DNA of 64,000 nucleotides, from NCBI GenBank assembly GCA_024699855.1, contig JAMPIQ010000003.1:1984001-2048000 (forward strand). Reading direction: 5' to 3'. A program made the position numbers and the translations under genes. The DNA comes from Aphelenchoides besseyi (Eukaryota; Nematoda; Chromadorea; Rhabditida; Aphelenchoididae). Below, piece after piece: positions 41,338 through 53,790 of this stretch. Each line of letters opens with the position of its first letter. The stretch's first letter is position 1. The notes beneath the pieces were generated by a model. It did no database searches and was not told the DNA's origin. It saw nothing but the letters and a program-made list of their open reading frames with translations.

Positions 41338-42285
41338 AAACATAAAAATCGCTTGCAACGGGAAGTTTTTTCCAATGGCCGATTAGCGGTTTTGCTTTTT
41401 ATAAACGTCATTTGTTAGAAATTTCCAGACGCCCAGCTACACGAACAACTATTGAATTTGGCGCGCAATGAGTTTGAATTTTAGCGCTCAACCGAAAGAC
41501 AATTCAAACAAAAGTGATTGTCAGTCAAACGTAAACTTCATCTCAATTGCCGTTGCTTTGCATTCTATCGAAATGAGAATTTGTGTTATCGTCAAAACAC
41601 CATAGAAGTGTTTTCTGTTTATTCACGACATTTAGGCCAAAAAACTACGTTACATCGGTAAAACGTTTCTATCGTAGAGAAGTTGAGTCGGGTTGTAGTT
41701 CGGTTAAACTCTAAAATTGAGTTGAATCATCAGTTCATTCGCTCACTTAGTTGAATGGCGTTTGTTTTACAATTTCTTTGTTGTTGTCGCCAAAAAAAGA
41801 TTTTTGATCGCTAGAATAATCATTTTCGGTGCGAATAACCTTGGCTCGATAATTTCTTAATTGAATTCGATTTTATGACCAGTGCACCATAGTGTTTGAG
41901 CAGATGTCTGCTTGAATTTCCGTCAACTAAATACTCAAATCGAAAGCTTGAATGTGCTCAGCATTTGATTGAATATAAGCAGATTCGTATCGCTTGCAAT
42001 TACTTAAAATTTTTTGCATTGCTCATACATAGTATTTCAAGTTTGCGTGAGTTAATGAGCCGAGCCTTAACGTTTTCTTTGGTGAGTAGATCGAATGCTT
42101 TTACGATGATCGTTAATTTACAATTTAGAGCTTTGGCGTCAATTTACGATTCGATAGTTACCGTGCGTCTTCTGCAATTGTCGTTTACATTTGAATTTAA
42201 CTCCCGATTAACGGAAAGCCAACTAAACACCTACAATCTTAATAAACCAAATTCAACACCTTATTTATTGTTAATATCTTAGTCG
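41338..42285. other. Intergenic stretch
   Basis: AT-rich with no recognised gene. A 128-codon ORF at 41896-42282 has no upstream start context, hydrophobic and polar residues mixed without pattern, and overlaps the saposin gene's 3' region. Confidence 0.3.
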
Positions 42286-42667
42286 TTAGTGTTTGCACCA
42301 TTCGGCACAAATATGCTCGAGAATCAGTTTGTTGCCGTCTCTTTGGATCTGTGGATAGATGTCTTGGAAGACTTCGGGTGCGATCTTCTTGCATCGTTCG
42401 ACATCCTTGGAAATACTTACACATGCTTTCTAAAGATGATACAGTTAGTCGAGAGCATTTTTGCATCACCTCAATGGCTTTCAGAAGTGATTCGGCAGTT
42501 AATGGCTTATCTCCCAAGGCCGTTTGGATAGCGGCGACGTTCGACCTACAGTTCTTACATTTGTCGTCTATTTTGTTGTGTGAAGTCAATAGAAAGAACG
42601 AATGATGTTGAGCCAAAGTTTTTATTAAAAAAGCTGAAACGAACAGAAGAACTAAAGTCGAACACAT
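42286..42667 (-). CDS. Saposin-like (SapB) secreted protein, caenopore type
   Basis: Two exons: 42667-42470 and 42429-42286, joined by a 40-bp GT-AG intron. The product is 113 residues. A signal peptide (CSTLVLLFVSAFLIKTLA) is followed by one saposin B domain with the six-cysteine pattern: CKNC, then KACVS, then ERCKK, then EHICAEWCKH. Caenopores are gut proteins that permeabilise bacterial membranes; other SapB proteins bind lipids. AATAAA follows the stop. The start at 42667 gives a clean signal peptide. Confidence 0.85.
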
Positions 42668-42910
42668 TTTCGTTTCCAACAAAAAGCTGGTGAGTTCGAT
42701 TCGTATCTTCGAGTTTTTATTTTTATGTCGTTCCATCTGCATAAACACATTTCAAATAACAATGATTCTCGTCAACATTAATTTATGGACACGTAGTTAA
42801 AGAAAATGGTTTGAGAATTAGTGAAGAGTCTGGAGTTAATTGATGGTCAAAATGTTTGAAAACACTCAACGATATGCATTCATGGACTTCAATCGAGAAT
42901 CACAAGCCGT

Positions 42911-43897
42911 TTATTTAAAAACGGAATTAGCAAACTCTAAACACTTAGATTTGTATTCGTCAGGATAGCAAACGAAATGACGACAATGCCCAGAATCCGA
43001 CCAACATCTTTCTGTAACTTCTACTCCCGAATCCTTTTGCTTCTTCGCGAATTGTCGTGTTTCTTTCGCCAAACACAAATCGTCGTTCTCGGCGTACAAA
43101 TACAAATGTTTGTTTGGAAGATTGTCCAATTCTTTCAAACGTTCAAAAGCAAAATGACGAGAACGAGCTTTAGGATCACGCAACGCCTCCAAAAGAATCC
43201 CGAATCGATGAATTTGAAGGACAGCAGTTGCAGCCACAAAAACAGTGTAATGGAGAAGTCGAGAGTATTTGTCCAACGGATAGTTGACTTGTGCCAAAGT
43301 CTTCGCGACATGATGAGGTTGAACGTTAGCCGGACAGCTTAAGTCACTTAATTAGAGACCATATTGTGAGTGGAAACAAACCTGTCGAATATCAAACCAC
43401 GTATCTGTGAATTCTTGAGTCGACCGTTTTTTGCGTCCATCAAATCCCAAAGTGCTACGAAGATTCGCACTCCAGTCTGAGAGAACATATGGAAGATAAT
43501 CGGACGAGATTCCAATTGCGGACATTTCTCGTGAAGTTGATCGTAAAGAAATTCGGCGTGTGGTCGATAGGCGACTAGTGAATTTGCTTTGGGAAAATCT
43601 GGAGAGAATCGAGCCCGAGCATATCTGAAAACAATCGTAGCAGAAGGCGCAATCGTATACCTACTTCTGATCGACGTAAATATTTGAGTACTTTTCCATG
43701 ACATTATCTCGAGCTCCGCCGAATCCGAGAAAAACAATCAGCGGTTCTTCATTCTTGTTGCCCGTTGCATTTGCGGGTACAAACGTGAATTTACCGGATG
43801 GTTTGACCGTTGAAGTGATTGAACGACGTGGAAACCGAACACAAAAAGAACCGAAAAAAAAGGTTTTGGTGTCCGGAAAAAGCAATCGAATGATCAT
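42911..43897 (-). CDS. TMEM53/DUF829-like alpha/beta-hydrolase fold protein
   Basis: Three exons (about 43897-43664, 43625-43380, 43337-42911). Landmarks of the family are PLIVFLGFGGARDNVMEKYS near residue 55, PIIFHMFSQTGVRIFVALW, IRGLIFDRCPANVQ across an intron, LYLYAENDDLCLAKET, and the end VTERCWSDSGHCRHFVCYP. TMEM53 is a nuclear-envelope protein in mammals; the biochemical activity is not settled. In the nucleophile elbow FSQTG, Ser is present as in other members. Apparently intact. Confidence 0.82.
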
Positions 43898-46800
43898 TTT
43901 GGGCCTCTAAAACACGTGGAAAAGAGTAAGAAGAAAAAGTCGCAAAAAGAAAGTCGTTTCGCCGTCTGAAAAGTTTTTATTGCTGTGGCTGATAGATATC
44001 AAAAAGAATAACTTGCACTCCTAACGTACCAAATCGAATACGCGAAGATCACAGGAACCGACCAAACACGTTGACTACAAAGTCCAAAGTGCAAAAAACG
44101 TGTAGTCTACGGAAAGCGATTTCATTTTACGAAGAAGGTGATCTGAAATCCTGAGTGAACATTGGAATTAAACGACTTTAAATTACGAATACAAGCTTGT
44201 CATCGTATTCAATGAATCTGAGTTCGTAGATTTGGACTGAAACAGATGTTTCTAGTAATCGTCGGATTATAAACATTTGACTGGACGTGTGACCACACTT
44301 TTCGATTATGAACATCGTCAATCGCCTTTGTTGAATACTAACGAGCTTCGTGTATTTGCGCAGACAGATTTCGATTTACATGAAAAGATTGGGTATAATG
44401 GACGACAGAAGGCGACATGTTTGGCCAATCGAATGCCGCGCCATTCGGGTTGTTGTTTACCGCAACAGATGAGCGAACGATTCGCGGCAAGTGGTGACGA
44501 CTCGGCGGTCAATGGCGAGTCTTTTGGCCGCTCTGTTTTTCTCAACTGCGCGTTCATTGACCTCAAAACTGAATTGACCTCGAGAGTCGGTCACGACCTT
44601 CATGGCACAACAGTTGGCCTTTGCGTACACAAGAAATTGCGGACCATTAGATCGCGTTCCTACATTTGAATATCATCTGATGACACAATGATTCGAACAC
44701 TTATGATTTCGGTGTTCTAATTGCTCGACAAAGCTCCTGTTTCTTTCCGTGAAAGTGCGATTCTGCAGAGAAATTTCGTTTTTGTTTGTAGATCAAACGG
44801 TGCAGATCATTTCGAGTGGACAAACGGAAAATCGCGTTGAGTTGAATTGCTCTTTCGATTTCTGTTTGTTGGCATCGATGTTTTCACTGCTTCAAGATTT
44901 TGAACTTCCGGATTATCAGCCAACAAACTGACAACCAATCTGTTCACTTTCAAGTTCGAAGTTCATTCGTCGATATCCGGTTTGAAATCCACGCGTTACC
45001 GTTTGAAACCCTCGACTTTCGTCGAACCCATTGACCCAAATTATTTGAGTTTTCCGTTTGCCCTTCGGCATCTTTGAAATACGGATCGTTCGCTTTCAAT
45101 GAATCAACGAAGACAGTGAAAGCAGTTGATTTTCAGTTTACAGTAAACAAGCCGAGAATATTGCCGAAGAGCGTCTCGACTGATTGCCGCCCTTCGACTT
45201 CGCATCCATCCAACTGATTAGTGTTTTTGCGCATTCAAATTCGTGTAATCTGTCGGCGCACTGTTTTCGGTCGAACGAGCCGCTTCGTACGGTCGTTAAA
45301 TTCGAAAAAACGCGGTCACGCCAATGAGTCAAAAACGCCCTTAGGGCGGCGTTGAAGTTGATGGTTGAAAGCGAAAGTGGGTCAACGGGTCATGATTGCC
45401 GCTGACGAGGGAAAGCCGGAGGTTGTCGTCCGCTCCAGACCGGCTTACCAATCCGAAGCAGTTGCGGCAAACTTCCCATCGAATCATTACAATTCGATCA
45501 GCTATCGTTTTTTCAGCCTTCCAATTTCGCTAACCCTTTTCGTTTAATGTTCTATTGAAGCTTAGGCTTTCAAGTCGAAAGTTTTTCCAAAAGTTTTTGG
45601 TCTCATTAGCCGCCAATTCTTCTTGTCATCTTTTGTTTTCATTGAAATGTGCGAATTTCGCAACTCGCTTTCCGATTTGACCTCCAACACTTTGACAGAT
45701 GAATACGACCGTCTACCGTACAGTTTCGTAATCGTTTTCCCGTTCAACCGAACAGTTTTGTATCACTCGAATGCGAATCCTCTGATTCCACTGAACCTCA
45801 ACAACTCCTTATGCTATTCATCTCCACCCTCGCATCAACGGAACAACCGGTTTGAAAGTCGACAGCAAAATCGCACGCAAAAACATGTTCCGTTTGACCC
45901 GTTGACCTCTTTTTCTTTCGGCGTTTTGAAGACGTGAATTAACACGCAGAGCCACTCCATTGATGAACGTCCGTTGACGTAAAATGGATTTCGAGTTGTT
46001 GAGCGAAAAAGCGAATTCACCGGCAATTAGCCGGAAGGTCAATGAGCGAACTTTTCGGAAGAACTTAACGAGCTGATGAACAGTTCTACGTCTCCTAACA
46101 CACGCCAATTGACAAGCAATTGAAAGCGTGTTTTGGCCTCTTGATTTCCTTGTTGGATTGCGAAGATTCGTGTAATCTCGTCAGTTGCACTCAAGTGCAT
46201 TTCGTTGGAAATTAGCGGCAAAGAGAATTGAGGTCAAAGGCGGGAATCGCACTCGAGAAGGCGCACAAAAAAAGCGCCAACTGACCGTGACCGAAAATCC
46301 GTTTCCAATCGCCGCGCAGAACCGGACCAACGGAAATCGAGAATGCGCGACGAACAACGTCATTTCGCTTTGTGATAAGACGCTTTCGATTTGATTGCGT
46401 TTTCGTTATTTTCGTCCCTTCGGAGGTCAACTCTTGGAGGATCGGTGATTAAAAGCGCAGTTCAAAAAAAGAAAGAGTGACCACAACCTGCGCTCGCTCG
46501 TCTCTTTTTGCAAAGCGCACGAGAAGAGGGAAAAACAGTCGAAATTCGCGGTCGTTCGTTTGACCGACCGGTTTTCGCGCTGTTGACCTCCGACTGTTGA
46601 TTTCGCTTTTTTAGCCGTCGGCGATTCCATGCACGTCGGGCGCGATTCTGAGGGCTCTCGGTGGTGTTCCGGTTGCGAATTGGAAAAGCGCTCGTGCCGC
46701 GGCGATTTGCGTCAAAATGCGGAAATGCAACGATCGTAACGTTACGGTAACCGCTGCAACCAACTTTTACACTGTCGAGTCCAATTAACTCCTAAGGTTT

Positions 46801-47007
46801 ATGGCAATTAACGTTCGCGGTCTTTGATCTTTTACGGTTCTTCTTTGATTGCCATTGTCCAATTTACGTGTTGGATTCGAGTGCCGAAGATAATTAAGAC
46901 GGGACTGAACACTCGTGGTCCTCAAACATACGCGTTGAAGTCCATTTTGTGACATTCTCGATTTCATTTGAAGGTGCTTGTGGCCGGAAGACTAATCGTC
47001 CTTTCCG
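43898..47007. other. Long stretch without a clear gene; coding-like patches and bZIP promoter
   Basis: Several ORFs of 60-130 codons lie in all frames at 44277-46394, with richer GC than the surroundings. Plus-strand patches such as FTFKFEVHSSISG (near 44950) and ADHFEWTNGK (near 44800) look coding but change frame every ~100 bp. I suspect a decayed gene but recognise none. The 46.6-46.8 kb part is GC-rich and holds the palindrome CGTAACGTTACG at 46734-46745. It probably contains the promoter of the bZIP gene. Confidence 0.35.
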
Positions 47008-49894
47008 ATGGACGATGACGATTCGAGTGGAAATGCCGGTGATGCAGATCACGAGTTTTCACCCGATTTGGATGTGAGCGGAACAATGATTGTGAACACG
47101 AGCACCGACGATGCCGCTTCGTATGCCGATCGTTCCGACTTCTCCGTTACACCGCCGAGTGATGCTGGAAAGTCGACGGAAAGAAAGTCGAGAAGGTAAA
47201 CTAAAAGGGTAATGCTCAATGTGATAACCTGAATACTTAGACCAACAAACTCAAACACCACAAATGATCGTGAACAACGAAGAAAACGAAGTAGCGGCGA
47301 CGATCAACGCAAATCGCGATCTAAACGTCGACTCAACGATCTCGCTTTGGAACAACGACTCATGGCTTTGACTGAAGAGAACCAGCGCTTAAAAGTTCAG
47401 TTGGGAGCAAATTCCGCAACTCAAAACATGAGCTCGAAAAGTTCGGTTATCATTGCGGCTCCATCGTCTACGACCGGCACTTCGATTCTCCACCATCCGC
47501 TTCCATCAGCTGCATCGGCAGCGAATGCAATCTTTGGACTCTCGAATCTTTCGACAACAACATCGGTCACTCCAATTCAAAGTGCTGGCAGTGCTTTCAG
47601 CGTTCCACGATCCACGACAACATTCGGAAGTTCGTCCATTACTTCGACATTGACCGAACAGCCGAATTCAAACGCTTTCTCTTCTTTTTTCTATCCACAA
47701 CAAAACGATAATCTCTCAGCTCTTGGGCTATTGGCCCCATCACATGCCGCTCTTTTGTCGCTTTTCAATCCAACCACTCAATCCACAGATCGAATTAACG
47801 GATCGGCTTTCTTATCTTCGCCATTAGTTCAAACTCCCGCGACACCCGGAACCTCTGGATTCGATTTGCCCTTAGCATCTTTGGCCAATTTGCAAGCAAT
47901 TTTGCAACAACAGCAACAACAACAAGCGGTAAGAGATACAAGAGTTTGGTTTTTGTAAACAAAATCTGCGTACAAGGTCGACGCAATTGGGTCATCATCA
48001 CGATCGGATCTCTTTCGTCTATCAACAGCATTCAAATTTTCGATAGACTTTGAGATTTGAAGGTCGTTTTTGGAAACCCAAAGCGTCTTTTCATTAACAA
48101 TTTCATTTTGTTTTCAGTTAATTCCCAATTTTGCCTCAACAACTCCCGCAAGTGCAACGGATCCGAATCCCGTCGATCTTGGTCTCCAGTTCTTACCTTC
48201 GACTATTTTTGCTTCTCAATTCGATCGTCGATCAACTGAAACTCAACCGACAACCTCAACAAACGCCGTCCGCTTCAACAGTCTCTTCCATCCCCCCGTT
48301 TCAACGCCAACAAACGAACCAAAGAAAACGGCTGATGTGAGCAGTTCGAATGATCGCACAACAGCAACATTGTCTCTTACTCATCAGTCAACAAATGGAA
48401 CGAGTAGAAGTGTGACAAGAGGTTAGTTAACGTTTATGAAGAGAATAGCGAGCAAACTTATCAGTGAAAGGCAGACAGCGAGAGAAGAGGGAGAAAACCC
48501 GCGGGTTTGGTGGTCTCTGACCGGCGACGCGGCCTGTCGGTCGCTCTGGTGGTTCGAAGAGCGAGAAGGAAACTCGTGGGCTTGTTTGGTTGAGATCATA
48601 CTTCACAGGATCATTTCTGTAGTATGTTTCCTCGCACCAAAATCCTCTAGCCAACCGCCGGAGTCCGCGATGATCGAGGCATGGTGCCCGTTCCAGAGCG
48701 TGAAGTTCGTCTGTCGATGCGAGCAATCGAGTCGAAGACGTTGAAGATCGCGGGTTGTTCGGCTCTCGGGCCAAGCGACCTTCGGAACGTGGTACTTGCT
48801 GAGCGGAATGGAAATTTTGAAACCCCTCCACTACCCACTGGGTAATGGAAAATAAACACACAATTCAAAAAGAAATACGTCTTAAAACTTCAGGTCCGGG
48901 CAACTTGAATTTCGTTCGACAATTACCGGCGGCACAAGAACCACGACCATCGGTTCTAATGCACACGGACGGATCGGTCAAATTCTCAGCTGATGCAACG
49001 AACACGTGGCCATCTACGACGTTTCATCCAACGGTCTCATCTTCGGCCTCAATCACCAGATCGAGAATCAAATCCGTCGAAAGAACTCCGCCGCGAAGTG
49101 CATCGGCGTTCAGTTCCGCTTCTTCTGCTTCGCCAACAAACTCAATGGCCAACGGAAATGTTGGAGTTCGTTCGTTTGCAAATAACAACAAAACGACCGA
49201 GAGACCGCAATCGCTCTTGGGTTCGCTTCTTGCTGCAACCTCAACTTCTCGTCGTTCACCTTCAGTGCCGGAGAGTCGAACAGAACGGCAATCGGGCCTA
49301 ATTGAACGACGAACACAAGATCAGGTGAGTTTCTATGCGACAGAAACGTCAAATATTTCAAATCGTAGGAATCCATTAAGTCATGTATGTCAACTTTGGC
49401 CGTGAATCTTTCGAATGCGCCAACAAGCGCTGCTTCATCGACCACATCAACGGGTGGACATCCGTCAAGTGGCCGAAGTGACAACGATTCAATGGGATCT
49501 CCGCATTCTACACGGTCAACAAGCGATTCCGCACGTTCCCACAACTCACGACCTCCATCACCCGGACACGCTCATGATGGCGCAAGCACGGGCGGTGGAT
49601 CGATGGCAAGTAACGGAGATGTTGGAGATGAAACGAGTCGAGAACGAGTAAGCCATTCATTTGTTCAGATCTTTTGATTTCATTTTCCAGTACATGGACC
49701 GAAGACGAAGGAACAACGAAGCCGCCAAAAGATGTCGTGCCAATCGACGTGCCGTTTTCGAGTATCGATCGCGCAGAGCTCAGCAGTTGGAAGCGGAAAA
49801 CAGCGATCTACGACAAGAGATGTTGAAGTTGAACAATGAGCTCGAACAGCTGAAAGCCGTGATCGCAGCGAACAGTCGACTTCTGGCCGCTTAA
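47008..49894 (+). CDS. bZIP transcription factor (PAR/CES-2-like basic region)
   Basis: At least six exons: 47008 to about 47195, then 47242-47929, 48118-48421, 48892-49324, 49369-49648 and 49691-49894. The C-terminal exon is a bZIP: YMDRRRRNNEAAKRCRANRR, followed by a zipper with leucines in QLEAENSDLRQEMLKLNNEL. The NNEAAKR core is typical of PAR, CES-2 and related factors binding TTA(C/T)GTAA-type sites. The rest is low complexity, Ser/Thr-rich, with an eight-glutamine run near 47915. A second zipper-like segment is encoded in exon 2 (ALEQRLMALTEENQRLKVQL) after a basic stretch. Nuclear regulator; targets unknown. Confidence 0.8.
48427..48890. other. Large intron of the bZIP gene
   Basis: 464 bp between donor GTTAGT (48422) and acceptor CTTCAG (48891), far longer than the usual ~40 bp here. 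A GC-rich 145-codon ORF on the minus strand (48861-48427) crosses it. It may be an inserted repeat, but I could not identify it. Confidence 0.35.
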
Positions 49895-50063
49895 CTAATC
49901 CGTTTGATTCGAATTAGCACTCAAATTCCCAGTTCAATTAACAGCTTTACTTTCTGCACCGTTTTTATTCAATTCTTCGCATTTTGTATCAGAATTCTTT
50001 CACTCGATTCGAAATAAACAAGTAGAATGATCAGCAACGTTTATTTATTCGGAACGATTTTGT

Positions 50064-50364
50064 TCAGCCGTGATAAGGTCCCCAATCGCGGAATAGATCG
50101 CTGCTATCCGACTGCTCATTCGCTTTGACTTCTCGTTTTCCCGGTCGATAGAATTTGAGGACTTTTGGCGGATGAGTTCGATAGCTTTCTTCGTGACTGT
50201 CGATGGATGAGATGGCAGCTTTAAAAATCGCTTTGGGAGCGAAATCATCGTAGGCCAACGCTGAAGACACTAAGATTTATGAGATCACTTAAGCCAAAAA
50301 CCCTCCACTTACCGATTAGTCCGAATAGCAACGTGCAGAAGAAGAACGACTGAAATTGCAACAT
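50064..50364 (-). CDS. Small secreted protein or peptide precursor
   Basis: Two exons (50364-50313 and about 50269-50064) with a 43-bp intron in phase. A signal peptide (LQFQSFFFCTLLFGLI, cleaved after SALA) is followed by about 60 residues: YDDFAPKAIFKAAISS, then RPGKREVKANE and the end DWGPYHG. GKR inside could be an amidation/cleavage site (FYRPGKR), which would release a short peptide amide. The ending GPYHG with terminal Gly could also be amidated. AATAAA follows. Candidate neuropeptide-like gene, not recognised. Confidence 0.6.
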
Positions 50365-51103
50365 TTCGGTTTAATTACCGTAATCGAGAGTTTGAAGGGA
50401 ATGCAGAGCGTCTGAAGAAGACTGAAGAGTGAAATCGTGACTATCGGTTTTCAACTTGTTTTAACGGTTTACGCCCTCCGGCAGATTGTTTGGATGTCAA
50501 AATAGATCGTGAGTCGAAAAATGGGTTAGGTTGGTGGATCGATCGTTTCCGCTGATCGTAAAATCGACGTTCTCTGACGTTCGAATCTTTTATGACTGTT
50601 ATAGATGTTATTTGAAAATCACGTTTATCGTAAAATCGAAATTTAAAAAGAAATGGAAGTTCACAGATCAGTCAAATGGTTCATTCAAACCGAATGCCTA
50701 CAATTCGTGTAGTGAAGTTCTTTGTCGCACTTTCGATTCCCTTTCTCCCGATTAATTGCTGCATTTTGCTCAAAAAGTAAGTTCAACTATTATCGTCAAA
50801 CAAAAAGATTTACGTTAAGGGTGTTAGAATGAGGGCGGTAAGCTGAGAAGCGTAATGTTGTTGCTGTTCGCGGGAGAACATCGCAAATCCGAGACAATTT
50901 CTTGCCGTCGATCTAAATTGTAATTGTATTCCTCATTTGGCACTCAGTTACTGATTTCAGACTCAAGTACTCGGACGCTGTGTCTACGTAGTGGCTTTGC
51001 ATGAGATGGCAGATTCCGAAGTTTCTCAAACACCAAAATCGCAAATATGACTGTTTATTTGACTTTTAAAAAATTTGTTCATTTGCAATTCAATTCGGTC
51101 AAA
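50365..51103. other. Intergenic stretch
   Basis: No gene supported. It contains the presumed promoter of the secreted-peptide gene and the 3' end region of the proline-rich gene. Confidence 0.35.
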
Positions 51104-51804
51104 TCACTGCAATCGAATAATGAAAATCGGCTGAGAACTTGGACCTACACAGCAATTGCAACATGAACGTTTACGCTCCTTTTTCTTCTCTTTGTTGGTG
51201 TAGACTGGAGGTGGATAGTTTTGTGGCTGTTGATAAGGTTGAGGATACTGAGCAGCCATTTGTTGTGGTGAGTAATAAGGTTGAGTGTAAGTTTGCGGTG
51301 TGGTTGGTGCCGATTGAACTGCTGATCGTGGCGCTTTGTTAGCATCTTCAGCGTTAGCAACGACAAAATCGGCATTTGGACCATTAACACGATCCGCACT
51401 TACGGTCACCAAACGACCGTTGTCATTCATCACTATAAAAGTTAATGCAACTAGTTGTTGTTCCGAGTTTGTTCTTACCGTATTGAACATTTCGATTCTG
51501 GGGTGGCTGTCCGTTAACGTAAACGACTTGCGGTGGTGGTGGCGGTGGTTGGTTGTGATGAACCACTGTGGTTTCTTCAACAACCATCGGAGGTTCGTAC
51601 CTGAGATAACGTTTTGTGTTTCAAGCTTTTTGCTTACCATCCGAAGCCTCCTCCCATGAACATTGGAGGCCCACAATAACCGTAATCGTAACAACCATAA
51701 TCCCAACCAGCGATCTCTCTTTCCGAATTCTCACTCAACGATTTTAAACAAGCAGTATCAACCGAAGTTTGGTCCGAAGATGTCGACGATCTTCGACTAT
51801 CCAT
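51104..51804 (-). CDS. Proline/glutamine-rich protein with a C-terminal Cys cluster
   Basis: Three exons on the minus strand from ATG 51804. The N-terminus is Ser-rich (MDSRRSSTSSDQTS), then Gly/Tyr-rich (DYGCYDYGYCGPP, GGGFGW). The middle is poly-Pro (QPPPPPPQVVYVNGQPP), and then Tyr/Pro/Gln repeats (PYYSPQQMAAQYPQPYQQP). The end is lysine-rich followed by RSCCNCCVG, a possible palmitoylation site. The exon near 51430-51130 keeps one frame. No enzymatic domain; function unknown. Confidence 0.6.
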
Positions 51805-51902
51805 AACCTTAAAACCGGCAGTCCTGTTGGATATAAGAGACCAAAAAGAATGGAAAGTCGAGCTGATTTTAAGTTTATGTAAATTTACAAGCATCCACAT
51901 AG

Positions 51903-53032
51903 TCAATGATGTAAAGTAGGTGACTTAGATTCGTGAGTTGCGTGAACTGAAATTGGATGTGTGGAAGACGAATGATAAATTCGTCCATGCAGTAGAAGAT
52001 GGGATAAACGTCGCCTATAAGATGGAACGAAATAGAGAGCACAAACTGCACTGCTGCACGAGGTCCAACAAATTGACATCGAGACAATCAAACCCAGGGT
52101 CTCTGATCCATATCCCAAAGCAATAAATGCGAAGCACAACATGCACGGAATAACCGTAATCACGATTGGAACCAATGCCTTAAAAACTCAAATTACAAAT
52201 GATTACAAACTATAAACTCGCTTGTACGAACAACATCCGGTTTAGACCTCGTTGAAGAGCCACAGTTTTTGGCGACATTATCATCGATTGCCGTTTCAAT
52301 TCGTTTATAATTCTTTGCGCCCACCAAAAAATCAAACCGTAAACCCACGCGGCATAGCAATTCCCAAGCAACACAAACACTTTACTGCCCCAATGGAACT
52401 GAAATATGCAGGTTGGATTCAAAGATCTATTGACAAACCATATCAGCCGCTGCAAATCGAACCCTATGGCCATCTTGTTCCAACCATTGTGAGTCCGCGA
52501 AAACGTGACTCCATTTCATTCGTGGATTAACAGACGTAAAACTAAAATACAAAGGCAACGCGACACTCGGTGCCGTTACATAGATGCCGATCGTCAACAA
52601 AAGAAGTCGACGAAACGAGGGATGAAGTTGCCTACAGATGGCTATTGAGTTAAAACGTTCGAATTCGACTTACCAACAAACAATCCAATAGCGACATAAG
52701 AAATCAACCAGATTCTTTGTGACATCTAAGGTCAGAGCCCAAACATAAACTCCAGCAAGGAAGTCGATGACCGATTGCGGTGCGTGTTCGAAGATTGAGC
52801 CGTTAATGACGATGATAAAAGCACCGTTAGCAATAACTAGTTGATGTCGAAGAAGAGAAGTAACACCGATCAAAACAAATTCACTGAATATGTTGAAAAG
52901 AATTATCATTCTGTAGGCTTTTAGGAATTTTCCTTTTTCAATCAACACACAGTAAAGTAAAAGTAAGTTGAAAATGGTTGCTGAGACGATGGCTAGCACT
53001 TCGTTGTAAGCATGCACTTGTCGTAAGTTCAT
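51903..53032 (-). CDS. Seven-transmembrane chemoreceptor, Str/Srd-like
   Basis: The first exon (53032-52676) has TM1-3 (VSATIFNLLLLYCVLIEKGK, then MIILFNIFSEFVLIGV). The following exon has FRRLLLLTIGIYVTAPSVAL. A TM5 exon has WGSKVFVLLGNCYAAWVYGL and the family motif SPKTVALQRGLNRMLF before TM6. The last exon has ALVPIVITVIPCMLCFAFIA and TM7 with FVPSYRRRL. The pattern KTxxLQxxLxxxLxxQ followed by PxxxxxxP identifies the Str/Srd group. Separate from the tandem pair at 10-15 kb. Some exon limits near 52.45 and 52.18 kb are uncertain. Confidence 0.75.
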
Positions 53033-53790
53033 TGCAATGGTTCAATAATAAGATTGAGACTTCAATTATCGCGATTAGCAGGAGACTGAGACAAAACAAA
53101 GTGAATATTAGAACTTGTCTCGAGTTTAAAGGTGAGATCCAAATTGTATTCCCGATACATTTGACTTGAACTCCAGTTGTATCGGAGACAAGATCATAAC
53201 CTAAAGTCGCTAATGCGCATAATTTTTATCAATTCGAATTGTGACTTTTGAGGTTTCATCTTAACGTTCACTAAGTTTGCATCGATAGACTTCAAGTCCT
53301 GAAAATCGTCGAGCAATCGATTTGACTGACTATCGAAATCTGTCCATGTTTGTTGCTTCGCACGTGTTCTGTTTGAGTACAATTTTGACTGCAAAGTAAT
53401 TGGCAAGTAACAAGAATAAAGATTGTATGAAACAAGAACTCTTGTTTTGAGTCGATTTACTTTTACGAAAGAAAGTTTTTGTCGCAAATTTCAAAAGTTT
53501 AACAAACACGGAAACCAGCGAGTAAGCACTTTTCTTGTAGTTTCTAGCCGCTGAATCGAAAACGAACAACCAAACCCAACGGTCAGACTACCAATTTTGT
53601 GCGCAGAACACACGAAAGAAAGTCGATTGGTTGGAGCGTAACGGGACGAGCGTGCGGTGTAGTTAATTGCGACGATCCAACGATCGGTTGTGATAAAAAC
53701 GCCCGAGCGAAATGAAATTCGGTTATTTGGCCTCTTCGACGTTTCGCGTTCTCAGTAAAATTCGTATTTCAGATCACTCAACTGATCGTT
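53033..53790. other. Intergenic, divergent promoter region
   Basis: Lies between the receptor start and the thiolase start. Minus-strand ORFs at 53194-53569 look like chance. No repeats noticed. Confidence 0.35.

Noticed and set aside
41896..42282. 128-codon plus-strand ORF
   Set aside because: No ATG start context, no pattern of a real protein, and it overlaps the 3' region of the saposin gene.
48427..48861. 145-codon minus-strand ORF in the bZIP intron
   Set aside because: GC-rich, low-complexity arginine/proline composition and no start context. Likely chance in a repeat-like intron.
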